NCBI RefSeq assembly: GCF_040703035.1
Contig: NZ_CP159996.1
Location: forward strand, 2,018,001 to 2,082,000
Length of the DNA stretch: 64,000 bases
Source of the DNA: Terribacillus aidingensis
GTDB lineage: Bacteria > Bacillota > Bacilli > Bacillales > Amphibacillaceae
Direction: 5' to 3'
Positions 12,166 through 23,198 of the stretch are shown here, piece after piece. The notes beneath the pieces are model-generated. The model saw only the letters and a list, made by a program, of their open reading frames with translations, did no database searches and was not told where the DNA came from. A program made the position numbers and the translations under genes. How positions within the stretch are numbered: the stretch's first letter is position 1; each line of letters opens with the position of its first letter.

Positions 12166-13194
12166 CTATACGAGCAGCATTGCATCGCCAAAGCTGAAGA
12201 AACGATAGCGTTCTTCTACAGCAGTCCGGTACGCATCGAGGATGAAATCCCGACCTGCAAATGCACTGACAAGCATGATCAATGTGGATTTCGGCAAATG
12301 GAAATTAGTGATCAAGCCGTCAATAGCTCGATATGTGAAGCCAGGATAAATGAAAATATCCGTCCAGCCGCTTGCTGCCACGAATTTTCCATCATGATCA
12401 CGTGTGATTGTTTCCAAAGTACGAGTGGATGTAGTCCCGACTGAGATGATCCGTCCGCCGTTTGCACGGATCCGTGTAAGCTGATCTGCTGTTTCCTGTG
12501 ACATTTGATAGAATTCAGCATGCATTTCATGCTCCTCAATCGATTCCACACTAACAGGGCGGAAAGTTCCCAACCCAACATGAAGTGTGATGAACGCGAT
12601 TTCCACACCTTTTTCCTGGAGATTCGCAAGCAGCTCCTTCGTAAAGTGCAGGCCTGCTGTCGGTGCTGCAGCTGATCCTTGTTCTTTGGCATAAACAGTC
12701 TGATAGCGCTCCTGATCAGGCAGCTGTTCCTTGATATAAGGCGGTAAAGGCATTTCACCAAGCTGCTCAAGGACTTCATAGAAAATGCCGTCATAATGGA
12801 ATTCTACAATACGGCCACCATGCTCCAGCAATTCCTTACATACTGCTGTTAGTTTTCCGTCACCAAAGCTAAGCTCTGTGCCGACTTTGACTTTCTTGGC
12901 CGGTTTGACCAGCACCTCCCAGCTGTCACCTTCTATCTGCTTCAGTAAGAGAATCTCTACTTTTGCCTGTGTGTCCTTCTTGATACCATACAATCGTGCC
13001 GGAAGCACACGTGTATCATTCAGTACAAGACAGTCTCCTGCCTTTAAATAGTCACCGATGTCAGCGAAGTGACGGTGTTCCATTGTCTTCTCTTCCTTAT
13101 TTAACACAAGCAGCCTCGACGCTGTCCGATCCTGAAGCGGCGTCTGGGCGATTAGTTCTTCTGGTAAATGAAAATCGTAATCCTGTATATCCAT
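12166..13194 (-). CDS. queA: S-adenosylmethionine:tRNA ribosyltransferase-isomerase
   Basis: Converts preQ1-tRNA to epoxyqueuosine-tRNA using SAM. 342 residues. The N-terminus [19 protein letters not shown] and the internal segment [14 protein letters not shown] are hallmarks of QueA. Lies between the DUF2905 gene and tgt in one minus-strand operon. Confidence 0.97.
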   Translation of the reverse strand: MDIQDYDFHLPEELIAQTPLQDRTASRLLVLNKEEKTMEHRHFADIGDYLKAGDCLVLNDTRVLPARLYGIKKDTQAKVEILLLKQIEGDSWEVLVKPAKKVKVGTELSFGDGKLTAVCKELLEHGGRIVEFHYDGIFYEVLEQLGEMPLPPYIKEQLPDQERYQTVYAKEQGSAAAPTAGLHFTKELLANLQEKGVEIAFITLHVGLGTFRPVSVESIEEHEMHAEFYQMSQETADQLTRIRANGGRIISVGTTSTRTLETITRDHDGKFVAASGWTDIFIYPGFTYRAIDGLITNFHLPKSTLIMLVSAFAGRDFILDAYRTAVEERYRFFSFGDAMLLV

Positions 13195-13216
13195 ACCTGT
13201 TAACTCCTAGTCTGTA

Positions 13217-13417
13217 TCAGCGAAATTTGTTGAATAGGAACAAGATGAGCGACAGTACGATACTTACTACAATCGATGTTACGATCGGAAAGTAGACTGT
13301 CGTGTTCCCTTTCTTAAAAACGATATCTCCTGGCAGTCTGCCAATAAACGACATGATAATGCCGATTATAATACACACAACGCCTATAAGAATAAAGATT
13401 TTTCCAATGCCGGTCAA
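13217..13417 (-). CDS. DUF2905 family small membrane protein, YrzS-like
   Basis: 66 residues, two helices joined by the conserved turn [20 protein letters not shown]. Start is TTG at 13417, overlapping the ruvB stop as TTGA, with GGAGG about 10 bases upstream, so translation is likely coupled. The family sits at this place in many Bacillaceae; function unknown. Confidence 0.82.
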   Translation of the reverse strand: MTGIGKIFILIGVVCIIIGIIMSFIGRLPGDIVFKKGNTTVYFPIVTSIVVSIVLSLILFLFNKFR

Positions 13418-14415
13418 GCCCCTGGCACCTCCCGGTTGAAATGGACATAGGCAAGCGGAGTTACAACCCGTCCGCGCGGTGTTCGCTGGATAAATCCAAT
13501 TTGCAGCAAATACGGTTCATATACATCCTCAATCGTCTGGGATTCTTCCCCGATTGTTGCACTGATCGTATCTAGTCCGACAGGGCCTCCGCGGAATTGA
13601 TCCATGATAGTCGTCAGCAGCTTATGATCGATATGATCAAGGCCTTTTTCATCTACCTGCAGCTGATTAAGCGCTGCATGGGTCGTCTCCTGCGTGATAT
13701 AGTCTTCCCCTTTGACCTGGGATATATCGCGCACCCGTTTCAAGAGCCGATTGGCAATCCTGGGTGTTCCCCTTGAACGCAATGCTACCTCGTTGGCAGC
13801 AGAAGGTTCAATCTCGACATCGAAAATTACCGCTGTCCGCTCGACAATGCTCGCCAAATCTTCTGTATTATAGAATTCAAGGCGACTCAGTACACCAAAA
13901 CGATCTCTTAATGGTGCAGATAATAATCCAGCTCTCGTCGTCGCGCCAACCAATGTGAATGGCGGCAAATCGAGACGCACGCTTCTAGCACTCGGTCCGG
14001 TTCCGATCACAATGTCCAAAAAGAAATCTTCCATAGCAGGATAGAGTATCTCCTCGACCGCTCTTGGCAAACGATGGATTTCATCTATGAACAGCACATC
14101 GCCTGCTTCAAGTGAGCTAAGAATCGCTGCCAGGTCACCCGCTTTTTCAATTGCCGGTCCGCTTGTTGCCCGGAAAGACACGCCCATTTCATTGGCAATG
14201 ATCGACGCCATCGTTGTTTTCCCCAGACCTGGTGGTCCATAGAGCAATACATGGTCAAGCGGCTCATCCCGCATCTTAGCTGCCTCTATGAAGATTGCCA
14301 GATTTTCCTTTGCTTTATGCTGGCCGATGTATTGCTTTAAGGTGGACGGGCGCAGACTGAGCTCGATCACTTCGTCTTCCTGTTTCAATTCGTTCGTTAT
14401 CATGCGATCTTCCAT
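13414..14415 (-). CDS. ruvB: Holliday junction branch migration helicase RuvB
   Basis: AAA+ motor driving Holliday junction migration with RuvA. 333 residues. Walker A GPPGLGKT at about 60-67, Walker [10 protein letters not shown] at about 108-116, sensor GATTRAG, then the C-terminal winged-helix domain ([13 protein letters not shown]). Starts just after ruvA and overlaps the next gene by four bases. Confidence 0.98.
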   Translation of the reverse strand: MEDRMITNELKQEDEVIELSLRPSTLKQYIGQHKAKENLAIFIEAAKMRDEPLDHVLLYGPPGLGKTTMASIIANEMGVSFRATSGPAIEKAGDLAAILSSLEAGDVLFIDEIHRLPRAVEEILYPAMEDFFLDIVIGTGPSARSVRLDLPPFTLVGATTRAGLLSAPLRDRFGVLSRLEFYNTEDLASIVERTAVIFDVEIEPSAANEVALRSRGTPRIANRLLKRVRDISQVKGEDYITQETTHAALNQLQVDEKGLDHIDHKLLTTIMDQFRGGPVGLDTISATIGEESQTIEDVYEPYLLQIGFIQRTPRGRVVTPLAYVHFNREVPGA

Positions 14416-14427
14416 CTTCGCACTCCT

Positions 14428-15042
14428 TTATTTCTTTTGACTTAACAAAGCCAAGCCTTTCTTGATCAAGTGATCCGCACTGTCGCTGTCTTCTTTTTTC
14501 AGCTGCGGCAATACAGCTTTGATCTCCCGCTCCTGGTATCCAAGAGCCCGCATTGCGTCTTCTGCATCAGCTAATGCAAGGCGTTTCTTAGATGTATTGC
14601 TTTCTGTCCCTGCAGATGCTTCGATTGCAGTAAGCGATACCATATATACAAGCTTACCCTTCAAATCGAGCACCATCTGACGTGCGGTCTTCTTACCGAC
14701 ACCCTGGAAGCTAGTCAGGAACTTATCATCTTCCCGTTCGATTGCTGCAACAAATTCCTCGACATTGACCCCTGCTAAAATCTGAAGGGCATTTTTAGGT
14801 CCGATACCAGATACCCCTAGCAGTTTTTGAAACAAAAACTTGTCCTCTGTATTTTTAAACCCGAACAAAGTCTGGGCATCCTCCCGTACATAATGATATG
14901 TATGGACAAGCGCCTCCTTGCCTTCTTCCATTTGGAATTGGAAAGGATTCGGGCAGATGATCTCATAACCTACACCGTGTGCCTCTACAAGCACCGCTTC
15001 GTCTGTAATTCCAGTAATATTTCCTTTTACATACGCTATCAT
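14428..15042 (-). CDS. ruvA: Holliday junction branch migration protein RuvA
   Basis: DNA-binding subunit that forms a tetramer on the four-way junction. 204 residues: OB-fold N-terminus (MIAYVKGNITGI), tandem helix-hairpin-helix motifs (GVSGIGPKNALQIL and FQGVGKKTARQMVLDLKGK), and a C-terminal RuvB-contact domain (DAEDAMRALGY). First gene of the run down to yajC. Confidence 0.97.
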   Translation of the reverse strand: MIAYVKGNITGITDEAVLVEAHGVGYEIICPNPFQFQMEEGKEALVHTYHYVREDAQTLFGFKNTEDKFLFQKLLGVSGIGPKNALQILAGVNVEEFVAAIEREDDKFLTSFQGVGKKTARQMVLDLKGKLVYMVSLTAIEASAGTESNTSKKRLALADAEDAMRALGYQEREIKAVLPQLKKEDSDSADHLIKKGLALLSQKK

Positions 15043-15129
15043 GCTGTTTCTCTCCTACCTGAATCAATAACTAGCTTCTATTTTACCACACAAGCGTATG
15101 TTCGTATAAGGTTAATGGCGAAAAACAAG

Positions 15130-15164
15130 AAAAGGACCTCCCTCTCTTGAGGGACGACCCTTTC
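15130..15164 (-). terminator. Intrinsic terminator after bofC
   Basis: AAAGGG, GTCCCTC and their partners GAGGGA and CCTTTT form an imperfect stem beginning at the bofC stop codon. Confidence 0.75.
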
Positions 15165-15648
15165 AACTTGGCATCGGTGCTATATCGTTTTTGGAACGGA
15201 ATGCTTCCAGTACATCTTCATAGACTTCTCTGGATTGAATCTTGATCCCATCTTCAAGTTCTTCCGCTTGATGGCTTTCCAGCTTGCCCTTATTTATCTG
15301 ATAAAACGATTGGATTGCCTGCTGGTCAATCGGTCTGCCTTCGAATATCGTCAGTTTCCCTTTGTAAATACCGAAATATCCATTCTTCTTTAATGAAGGA
15401 GAGATATCCATTACTTCTTGCTTAAATACAACCAAACCTTCTTTCTGGGAAACAAGCTGCCAATCATGATAGGTTGACCAGAAATCTTCCATTGCATAGA
15501 TTTTCTCTTGATGGGTTACCTCTGTCTGCTTGCCATCTATATATTGACGCTGCAGTACGACCTTTACTTCTACTGGATCCGCAGCTTGCGCTGTTATACT
15601 CGGAACGAATAAAAGGAAAAGCAAACAAAAGACTAAGAATCTCCTCAT
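15163..15648 (-). CDS. bofC: Forespore intercompartmental signalling protein BofC
   Basis: 161 residues with a clear signal peptide (MRRFLVFCLLFLLFVPSITAQA), then a BofC-type domain (VVLQRQYIDGKQTE and GKLTIFEGRP). In B. subtilis BofC is secreted into the intermembrane space of the forespore and restrains SpoIVB signalling to the SpoIVFA/FB complex, also encoded in this window. Position downstream of safA agrees with Bacillus. Confidence 0.88.
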   Translation of the reverse strand: MRRFLVFCLLFLLFVPSITAQAADPVEVKVVLQRQYIDGKQTEVTHQEKIYAMEDFWSTYHDWQLVSQKEGLVVFKQEVMDISPSLKKNGYFGIYKGKLTIFEGRPIDQQAIQSFYQINKGKLESHQAEELEDGIKIQSREVYEDVLEAFRSKNDIAPMPS

Positions 15649-15808
15649 GATCTTCCACCCCTATTCCGTTGCTTTTGCCTTCATTTTTTCCTGTCAGCGC
15701 TTCTTTATCCGTTTTTTTGAAAAAAAATGATTTGACCGACACTTTTTTGGTTTTCTTTTCGATTATATGTGGTAAAGGATTAGAAAGTTAAACAAAGGCG
15801 GGATAAAA

Positions 15809-16018
15809 GTGAGAAACACTACGCAGCAAAAGTACCTCCACTACGTGGAAGCGAAAAGCGAAGCAAACATGGCGAGCGTTTTCTCAGAAGAAAAAGCGAC
15901 CTTGATACTTAGAAATCACATTCAGCACGCAGGTCTGTCCAAAGCAGAAGTACTTGCTATGGAAGATAAGTATCGCCAGGATATGCACCGCATTTTCGAG
16001 GAACATGGTATATTATAA
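15809..16018 (+). CDS. Small hypothetical protein (69 aa)
   Basis: GTG start with AGGCGGG about 6 bases upstream and a strong terminator just after the stop. Charged, mostly helical, no membrane segment or signal peptide; contains EEKATLILRNHIQHAGLSKAEVLAMEDKYRQD. I do not recognise the family. Alone on the plus strand between bofC and the SafA-like gene. Confidence 0.6.
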   Translation: MRNTTQQKYLHYVEAKSEANMASVFSEEKATLILRNHIQHAGLSKAEVLAMEDKYRQDMHRIFEEHGIL

Positions 16019-16021
16019 ATG

Positions 16022-16055
16022 AAAGCCCCTTCAACGGAAAAAGGGGCTTTTTTTA
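16022..16055. terminator. Terminator shared by the 69-aa gene and the SafA-like gene
   Basis: AAAGCCCCTT and AAGGGGCTTT (16022-16050) form a stem followed on the plus strand by a T tract. The facing gene on the minus strand ends 3 bases away. Confidence 0.85.
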
Positions 16056-16057
16056 TT

Positions 16058-17305
16058 TTACTTATTTTCTTGTTCATCTCCCGGCAAATCTTGGGCAGGT
16101 GTAGGCTCATAGAAATCGGCGAGCGGCTGCTGCACACCGTACGGATCTCTGTATTCCGGCTGTTGTTGCGTAAATTCCGGTGCTGCCGGAAAAGGAATAT
16201 CCGGACCGCAACAAGAGCGCATCGTCGCTGGTGGATAGGAATAAGGTGCTGCTTGGTTTTGTGGGTTATAAGGTACTCCCATCTGCTGGCCTGGCTGGCC
16301 TCCTTGCATTCCCCAGTCACCCTGCATCTGCTGACCTGACTGACCTGACTGACCTCCTTGCATATTCCAGTCACCCTGCATTTGCTGGCCTGACTGACCT
16401 CCTTGCATTCCCCAGTCACCCTGCATTTGCTGGCCCGGCTGACCTCCTTGCATTCCCCAGTCGCCCTGCATTTGCTGGCCTGACTGGCCTCCTTGCATTC
16501 CCCAGTCACCCTGCATCTGCTGATCCGGCTGGCCTCCTTGCATTCCCCAGTCACCCTGCATCTGCTGACCCGGCTGACCTCCTTGCATTCCCCAGTCACC
16601 CTGCATCTGCTGACCTGACTGGCCTCCTTGCATTCCCCAATCACCCTGCATTTGCTGACCTGACTGGCCTCCTTGCATTCCCCAATCACCCTGCATTTGC
16701 TGGCCTGGCTGGCCTCCTTGCATATTCCAGTCTCCTTGCATCTGCTGGCCTCCTTGCATATTCCACCCTCCATGCATCGGCGTACCACCGTATCCTGGCT
16801 GCTGTATCAGCCAGCTACCGTGCTGTGGCTGCTGCCAGGCACCTTGATGGGGTTGATAAGATGGAAAGCCCTGCATCTGCTGACCTGGCTGCATTTGTGT
16901 AATCGGTTGAGTAGGAAGAGCCCCCATGTACGCTTGCTGCTGCGGCAGATTAGGAATGGAACCTCCACCTTGACCCGGCATAGAGATTTGCGGCATCTGC
17001 GGCATAATAGGATATGGAGTAGCAGACATGTCATCCTCTTGGATAGGCGGTGTATTATGGAACGTTGGAGCTGGTGTTTGTTGTCCTGCGTTTACAGGAG
17101 GAGTACCTCCTTCAGCTTCAGAGCGCAAGACCGCTTCCGTAGCTACTGCTTTTGCTGTAGACGGTATTTTGAGTTTCATTCCTGGCACCGCAAGCTCCGG
17201 CTCACGGATATGCCCATTCAATTCTCGTAATTCATCAAAGCTAACACCGTATTTTCTTGCGATACTCCACATGGTATCGCCTTTCTGTACAATATGAATC
17301 TTCAA
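16058..17305 (-). CDS. safA: LysM-domain spore coat assembly protein (SafA-like) with 15-residue tandem repeats
   Basis: 415 residues. Residues 1-48 are a LysM domain (MKIHIVQKGDTMWSIARKYGV), followed by a Pro/Gln/Met-rich region. Residues 187-339 hold ten copies of a 15-residue unit of the form QQMQGDWGMQGGQSG, one copy bearing a 3-residue insertion, and a short tail follows with CCGPDIPFPAAPEF. SafA in B. subtilis has the LysM/low-complexity plan and directs inner coat assembly at the cortex-coat boundary; the gene place (bofC side of pheA) is also the same. The repeat itself is not known to me from SafA, so orthology rests on position and LysM. Confidence 0.8.
   Translation of the reverse strand: MKIHIVQKGDTMWSIARKYGVSFDELRELNGHIREPELAVPGMKLKIPSTAKAVATEAVLRSEAEGGTPPVNAGQQTPAPTFHNTPPIQEDDMSATPYPIMPQMPQISMPGQGGGSIPNLPQQQAYMGALPTQPITQMQPGQQMQGFPSYQPHQGAWQQPQHGSWLIQQPGYGGTPMHGGWNMQGGQQMQGDWNMQGGQPGQQMQGDWGMQGGQSGQQMQGDWGMQGGQSGQQMQGDWGMQGGQPGQQMQGDWGMQGGQPDQQMQGDWGMQGGQSGQQMQGDWGMQGGQPGQQMQGDWGMQGGQSGQQMQGDWNMQGGQSGQSGQQMQGDWGMQGGQPGQQMGVPYNPQNQAAPYSYPPATMRSCCGPDIPFPAAPEFTQQQPEYRDPYGVQQPLADFYEPTPAQDLPGDEQENK
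16289..16747 (-). repeat. 45-bp coding tandem repeat (ten units) in the SafA-like gene
   Basis: Ten near-identical 45-bp units encode residues 187-339, differing mostly by Gly/Asn, Ser/Pro and Gly/Asp exchanges and one 9-bp insertion. Because 45 is a multiple of three, long open frames also appear on the opposite strand and in another frame here. Confidence 0.97.
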
Positions 17306-17380
17306 AACTGAAACTCCCCTTTCATGAACTCACGCACTACTTCACCATCTTATGCATCAAATTCAAAAAGGTTGAAATAG

Positions 17381-17417
17381 AAAAAGCCGGCACGCTAAAA
17401 ATTCGCTCCGGCTTTTT
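17381..17417 (-). terminator. Terminator overlapping the end of pheA
   Basis: AAAAAGCCGG (17381-17390) pairs with CCGGCTTTTTT (17408-17417). The 5' arm encodes the last residues of PheA and the TAG stop lies in the loop. Confidence 0.85.
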
Positions 17418-18258
17418 TCTCATATTGATGAATCGGGTAGCTTCCAAGTACCGTCAGACTGCAGCCCAATGCTGTAAGTTCCTGCTGGACGCCTTTAAAG
17501 AGTATATCCTCCGCTTCACATGTAACATCCATGATGAAAAAGTAATTTCCCAGTCCAGTTTTCATCGGTCTGGATTCAATCTTCGACATATTGATCTTCC
17601 GCCAAGCAAATGCTGCCAATACTTGATGCAGTGCACCTGCGTAGTCACTAGGAAGCGTTACGTACAAAGACGTTTTTCTGTTACTTCCTGAAACGATTGT
17701 TTCAGGAACCTTCGCTGCAGGGTCTGCCAAGATAAAGAAGCGTGTGTGATTATTTGCATAGTCATGGATATCTTCTTGTAAAATCGTCAGACCGAATTCT
17801 TTCGCAGCCAGTTCATTGCCGATAGCAGCGGCAGCCTCCTCCATTCCAGCAACCATCTCAGCCGCTGTACCAGTGGAGGAAGTAGCATGGGTAACTGCTA
17901 GCGGGAGCTTCGTATGCAAAAACTGATGACATTGTGCAATCGCATGACTATGGGAGTATACCGCTTCAATTTCACTTAACTCCATGACATCCTTTGTCAG
18001 TAAATGCTGTCTTATCGGAATGACAATCTCTCCGACAATCGGCAGTTTTGCTTGATGGATCAGATAATCCATCGTTATTGGCACCGTACCTTCAATCGTA
18101 TTCTCGACTGGAACGACACAATAATCCATTTCCCCGTTTGTGACAGCATCCATACATTGCGGAATCGTCGCATAGCTATATGCTTCTTCACCAGGGAATA
18201 ACGCATCTACTGCCATTTTCGTGAATGTTCCCTTTGGTCCTAGATAACTGATCTTCAT
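17395..18258 (-). CDS. pheA: Prephenate dehydratase
   Basis: Converts prephenate to phenylpyruvate in phenylalanine synthesis. 287 residues: catalytic domain beginning KISYLGPKGTFTKMAVDALF with VPVENTIEGTV and the threonine motif NHTRFFIL, then a C-terminal ACT domain (LHQVLAAFAWRKINMSKIESRPMKTGLGNYFFIMD) carrying the ESRP Phe-binding signature. Downstream of pheB, as in B. subtilis. Confidence 0.97.
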   Translation of the reverse strand: MKISYLGPKGTFTKMAVDALFPGEEAYSYATIPQCMDAVTNGEMDYCVVPVENTIEGTVPITMDYLIHQAKLPIVGEIVIPIRQHLLTKDVMELSEIEAVYSHSHAIAQCHQFLHTKLPLAVTHATSSTGTAAEMVAGMEEAAAAIGNELAAKEFGLTILQEDIHDYANNHTRFFILADPAAKVPETIVSGSNRKTSLYVTLPSDYAGALHQVLAAFAWRKINMSKIESRPMKTGLGNYFFIMDVTCEAEDILFKGVQQELTALGCSLTVLGSYPIHQYEKKAGANF

Positions 18259-18276
18259 ATTCCTCTGCTCCCTTGC

Positions 18277-18726
18277 CTAAGCTTCCGAACTCAAAATCTC
18301 TACTTTATCTACATATGCTAAAGCTCTCAGTTCATCCAGCAGCGACTGGATATCGGTATGCATGCCAGCCGTATTCAATGATATGGTTACGTTGGCTCTT
18401 CCTTGCAGAGGTATCGTCTGGTGAATTGTCAGGATGTTTCCACCTGATCTAGCTACGATAGCCAATAGCTCAGACAGCGTACCAGTCCGATCCTCTAAGT
18501 GGAAGAATAGGGTAATCATCCGCTGCTTCACCATGGCGCGGAACGGGAATACCGCATCCCGATATTTATAAAACACACTGCGGGAAAGGTCAACCTGCTG
18601 CACTGCATCGAAAACAGAAGCAACTTTTTTTCGCTCCAGCAGTTCCTTTGCCTGTAATGTTTTTTTCATCGATTCCGGCAGTACATCACTGCGTACGAGG
18701 TAAAATTGTTCTTCCTTCTCTGCCAT
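18277..18726 (-). CDS. pheB: ACT domain-containing protein PheB
   Basis: 149 residues: N-terminal helical part with [15 protein letters not shown], then an ACT domain ([32 protein letters not shown]). It matches B. subtilis PheB closely; its exact role is unproven. ATG at 18726 has AGGTGGGG just upstream, and the N-terminus aligns with B. subtilis; a GTG at 18747 is upstream of that site. Confidence 0.92.
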   Translation of the reverse strand: MAEKEEQFYLVRSDVLPESMKKTLQAKELLERKKVASVFDAVQQVDLSRSVFYKYRDAVFPFRAMVKQRMITLFFHLEDRTGTLSELLAIVARSGGNILTIHQTIPLQGRANVTISLNTAGMHTDIQSLLDELRALAYVDKVEILSSEA

Positions 18727-18753
18727 GCTATCCCCACCTTGGCTCACACAGAA

Positions 18754-20043
<1,290 letters not shown>

Positions 20044-20577
20044 TCATATATTGCACGCCAGTACGATGGTACAGCGTGATTTCTTCTCTGGCAATGATTC
20101 GATTTTCACTTCCCGGACACATTCCTTCTGGCCGATCAATTGTAAATTATCCCAGCCAGTAAACGTTCCGACAAATGACATTTCTATGACCGGCTCTTCC
20201 TGCCGCGTCTTTACATGGAGCAAGCCTTCATACAATTCCATCTCTTGTGCACTTTCACTTAATGCATCCACTACTGTTTCTAAGTTTTCTCGAATCCTCT
20301 TGTCATATTCCCAAATCTTCGGTATAGGCTCGTCCACTTGGAATTTAATCCGAAACTGAGAGTAGGTCCAGTTGAAAGAGAGAATCCAGACAAAAGTCTC
20401 TGGAATGTTCAGATTGGAGAGCTTTCGCTCCTCATCTGCCAAGTGAATGGCTTCCTCGATTTTTTCCTGTACCTTTTCATCCTTACCTAATTTAGAATAG
20501 CTATGTAGGAGTTGGAGCCGATTCATCCATTCATGGCGTGTAAATCCTAACAGCGTCATCACTTCATGATATTCCAA
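20044..20577 (-). CDS. spo0B: Sporulation initiation phosphotransferase Spo0B
   Basis: Relays phosphate from Spo0F to Spo0A in the sporulation phosphorelay. The phosphorylated His motif is GFTRHEWMNRLQLL (RHDWMN in B. subtilis), and LSNLNIPETFVWILSFNW matches the following region. Start TTG at 20577 is chosen because AAAGGAGG lies 7 bases upstream; further upstream reading would enter the rpmA terminator. About 177 residues, close to the family size. Confidence 0.88.
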   Translation of the reverse strand: MEYHEVMTLLGFTRHEWMNRLQLLHSYSKLGKDEKVQEKIEEAIHLADEERKLSNLNIPETFVWILSFNWTYSQFRIKFQVDEPIPKIWEYDKRIRENLETVVDALSESAQEMELYEGLLHVKTRQEEPVIEMSFVGTFTGWDNLQLIGQKECVREVKIESLPEKKSRCTIVLACNI

Positions 20578-20662
20578 CCGTATTCCTCCTTTACGAAAAA
20601 GAAGTGGAGAGGGCAACTCCTTTTTCATACTCAACAATATGTGGTGCAATAGATGTGGATTA

Positions 20663-20695
20663 GAAAAAAAGACTCTAACCCGAAGGCTAGAGTCT
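20663..20695 (-). terminator. Intrinsic terminator after rpmA
   Basis: GACTCTA (20671-20677) and TAGAGTC (20688-20694) form a stem followed on the minus strand by seven Ts. It separates the ribosomal protein operon from spo0B-obg. Confidence 0.9.
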
Positions 20696-20706
20696 CTCTT
20701 CAAACA

Positions 20707-21341
<635 letters not shown>

Positions 21342-21349
21342 GGTTCGCC

Positions 21350-21658
21350 TTACGCGTTGATTTTGCCGATTGTCAATTTAGTGTAAGGTTGACGATGGCC
21401 TTGTTTGCGTTTGTAGTTTTTCTTCGCTTTAAACTTGATCACGTTGATCTTTTTAGCGCGGCCTTGCTTCTCAACAGTTGCAGTAACCGTCGCACCTTCA
21501 ACGAATGGAGCACCGATTTTAACATCGTCGCCACCAACTACCAATACTTTGTCAAAAGTAACTTCCGCACCGTTCTCTCCGTCCAATTTCTCAACGTAGA
21601 TAGTTTGTCCTTCTGTTACTTTAACTTGTTTTCCACCAGTTTCAATAATTGCGTACAT
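21350..21658 (-). CDS. rplU: 50S ribosomal protein L21
   Basis: 102 residues; [18 protein letters not shown] and the basic C-terminus ([17 protein letters not shown]) are characteristic. ATG at 21658 has GGAGGTG 8 bases upstream; in-frame codons to 21667 are not needed. Preceded by an L21 leader RNA. Confidence 0.98.
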   Translation of the reverse strand: MYAIIETGGKQVKVTEGQTIYVEKLDGENGAEVTFDKVLVVGGDDVKIGAPFVEGATVTATVEKQGRAKKINVIKFKAKKNYKRKQGHRQPYTKLTIGKINA

Positions 21659-21667
21659 GTAACGCAC

Positions 21668-21775
21668 CTCCTCTTAAACTCAGACTCGCCATCACAGGCG
21701 CTCGTAAGCTTGAAACCTGATCTGCGCGGTTGTAGCACGGGTGCTAACCTCGTGTAACATACTGATGTTATCATA
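21668..21775 (-). ncRNA. Ribosomal protein L21 leader RNA
   Basis: The roughly 105-base 5' UTR between the rng end and rplU holds several short paired arms (for example CGAGGTTAGCACCCG and GCGCCTGTGATGGCG), as in the L21 leader described in Firmicutes, which is thought to mediate autoregulation. Identified by position and structure, not by a model search. Confidence 0.75.
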
Positions 21776-21794
21776 CTTCAAAAAAGATTGTCAA
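21772..21794 (-). promoter_or_regulatory. Putative sigma-A promoter for rplU-prp-rpmA
   Basis: TTGACA at 21789-21794 lies inside the last codons of rng, followed by a TAACAT-like -10 about 18 bases downstream on the minus strand. Confidence 0.5.
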
Positions 21795-23190
21795 GACTAT
21801 CTAACCCATCTCTTCTTACAGTTTCCATATCTGTCTCCGTAAGTTTGAGTTCATTTGTATCCTGGAAATTCACAAATACGGCTTCATAGGCAGGATTGCT
21901 GCCTGTCAGCTTAAGAAAATGATTGATCTGTTCCTTTCTGCCTGAGAGAAGATATGTCTTGTCTGCTGACAGACTAATGATTTCCCGTTCAAGCTGAAAA
22001 CATTTCGTCTCAAAGGATAAACTTCTGAGGATCGGAGCTTGCAGCTGTTCCATTAAGGACGGCCGTTCTCGTTTCCGCGACATTTCCAAAAGGCCGAGCT
22101 TCGTAAATCCATAGACTTCCGTCCGCTGTGTATCCTGCTGGAGTGCTTGCCGAAAAGTTTGCAAAACAGCGCGCTGTTGATCCGGCCGTTTCATGGATAC
22201 AAAATCTATCAGTATGATCCCTGACAGATTGCGCAATTGAATTTCCCGGGCAATTGCCTTTGCCGCCAGCTGATTGACCATGACAGCTGTCTGGTTCTTA
22301 TCCGAATGACCTGTGTAGCCGCCACTGTTTACATCAATGACCGTCATTGCTTCTGTTTGATCGATATGCAAGGTGATGCCTCTGTCAATACTCGTAATCG
22401 GCGAAACCAGACGGTCCCAAAGTACAGACAGTGGCTGAGGCAGGAGTGTTTCTGCCTCTCGTTCCCACCTGATCTTCTCGCTAAGCTCTGGATACTGCTG
22501 GCGAAGCTGTCTCGCTTCGAACCCATCATCTACCACGACCTCACCTAAAGTTCCTGGTGGAAAGCGACGGAGCAGCTGATCCGGAATAAGAGCATCTCGG
22601 TAAATAACCGCAGGCGGATTAGCTTTCTGTGTTGAAAAAGCACGCCACTTATCTCGAAGACGCTCCAGTTCTTCTAATAAAACTTCTTCTGATAATCTAT
22701 CTGCTTCTGTACGTACAATGACACCTTCTCCTGGTGTCAGGAGATCCGTCATCTGTGCTTTCCATTTAGCTGCTCTCTCTTCCGACAATTTCTTAGATAC
22801 AGCTACGTAGTTCCCATCCGGCAAATAAACGAGGCCGGTCCCCGGAATAGTGATAATAGCGGAAAGCTTCGCCCCTTTTGTACCATAGGCGTCTTTTTGT
22901 ACTTGAACGTAAAGAGCCTGTCCCTCCTGTATTACCTGCTCGATACGGAGCGATTGATCTTGTTTGCATGCTGGAACTTCCTCACGCTGCAAAAATCCTT
23001 GCCGGTCTTCACCATAATCGACGAAGGCCGCCTGCAGGCCGTGATCCACATGCCGTATAATTCCTTTATAAATGCTTCCAACTTTCGAGCCCATACCCGG
23101 CCGATCCAAGAACACTTCCTGCACTTGGCCGCGCTGCACTGTTAAAGCTGCTTTTTCTGTTCCTTTGAAAAACATATATAATGATAGCAT
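21778..23190 (-). CDS. rng: Ribonuclease E/G family protein
   Basis: Endoribonuclease of the RNase E/G family, about 471 residues (RNase G size). S1 domain near the N-terminus (GSIYKGIIRHVDHGLQAAFVDYGEDRQGFL); catalytic motif VIDVNSGGYTG and IILIDFVSM later supply the metal-binding aspartates. ATG at 23190 (MLSLYMFFKG) has GAGG 6 bases upstream and follows spoIVFB by 8 bases. B. subtilis 168 lacks RNase E/G, whereas several other Bacillaceae carry it between spoIVFB and rplU. Confidence 0.93.
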   Translation of the reverse strand: MLSLYMFFKGTEKAALTVQRGQVQEVFLDRPGMGSKVGSIYKGIIRHVDHGLQAAFVDYGEDRQGFLQREEVPACKQDQSLRIEQVIQEGQALYVQVQKDAYGTKGAKLSAIITIPGTGLVYLPDGNYVAVSKKLSEERAAKWKAQMTDLLTPGEGVIVRTEADRLSEEVLLEELERLRDKWRAFSTQKANPPAVIYRDALIPDQLLRRFPPGTLGEVVVDDGFEARQLRQQYPELSEKIRWEREAETLLPQPLSVLWDRLVSPITSIDRGITLHIDQTEAMTVIDVNSGGYTGHSDKNQTAVMVNQLAAKAIAREIQLRNLSGIILIDFVSMKRPDQQRAVLQTFRQALQQDTQRTEVYGFTKLGLLEMSRKRERPSLMEQLQAPILRSLSFETKCFQLEREIISLSADKTYLLSGRKEQINHFLKLTGSNPAYEAVFVNFQDTNELKLTETDMETVRRDGLDSLDNLF

Positions 23191-23198
23191 TGCTTTCC

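Noticed and set aside
16289..16747. Tandem repeats resembling a CRISPR array
   Set aside because: Units are contiguous, coding and lack unique spacers.
16180..16902. Long open frame on the plus strand through the repeats, and another minus-strand frame (15922-16788)
   Set aside because: They arise because the 45-bp unit is a multiple of three; the LysM-containing frame has start, SD and domain support.
20577..20703. N-terminal extension of Spo0B to 20703
   Set aside because: It would run through the rpmA terminator and lacks an SD; the TTG at 20577 fits the family.
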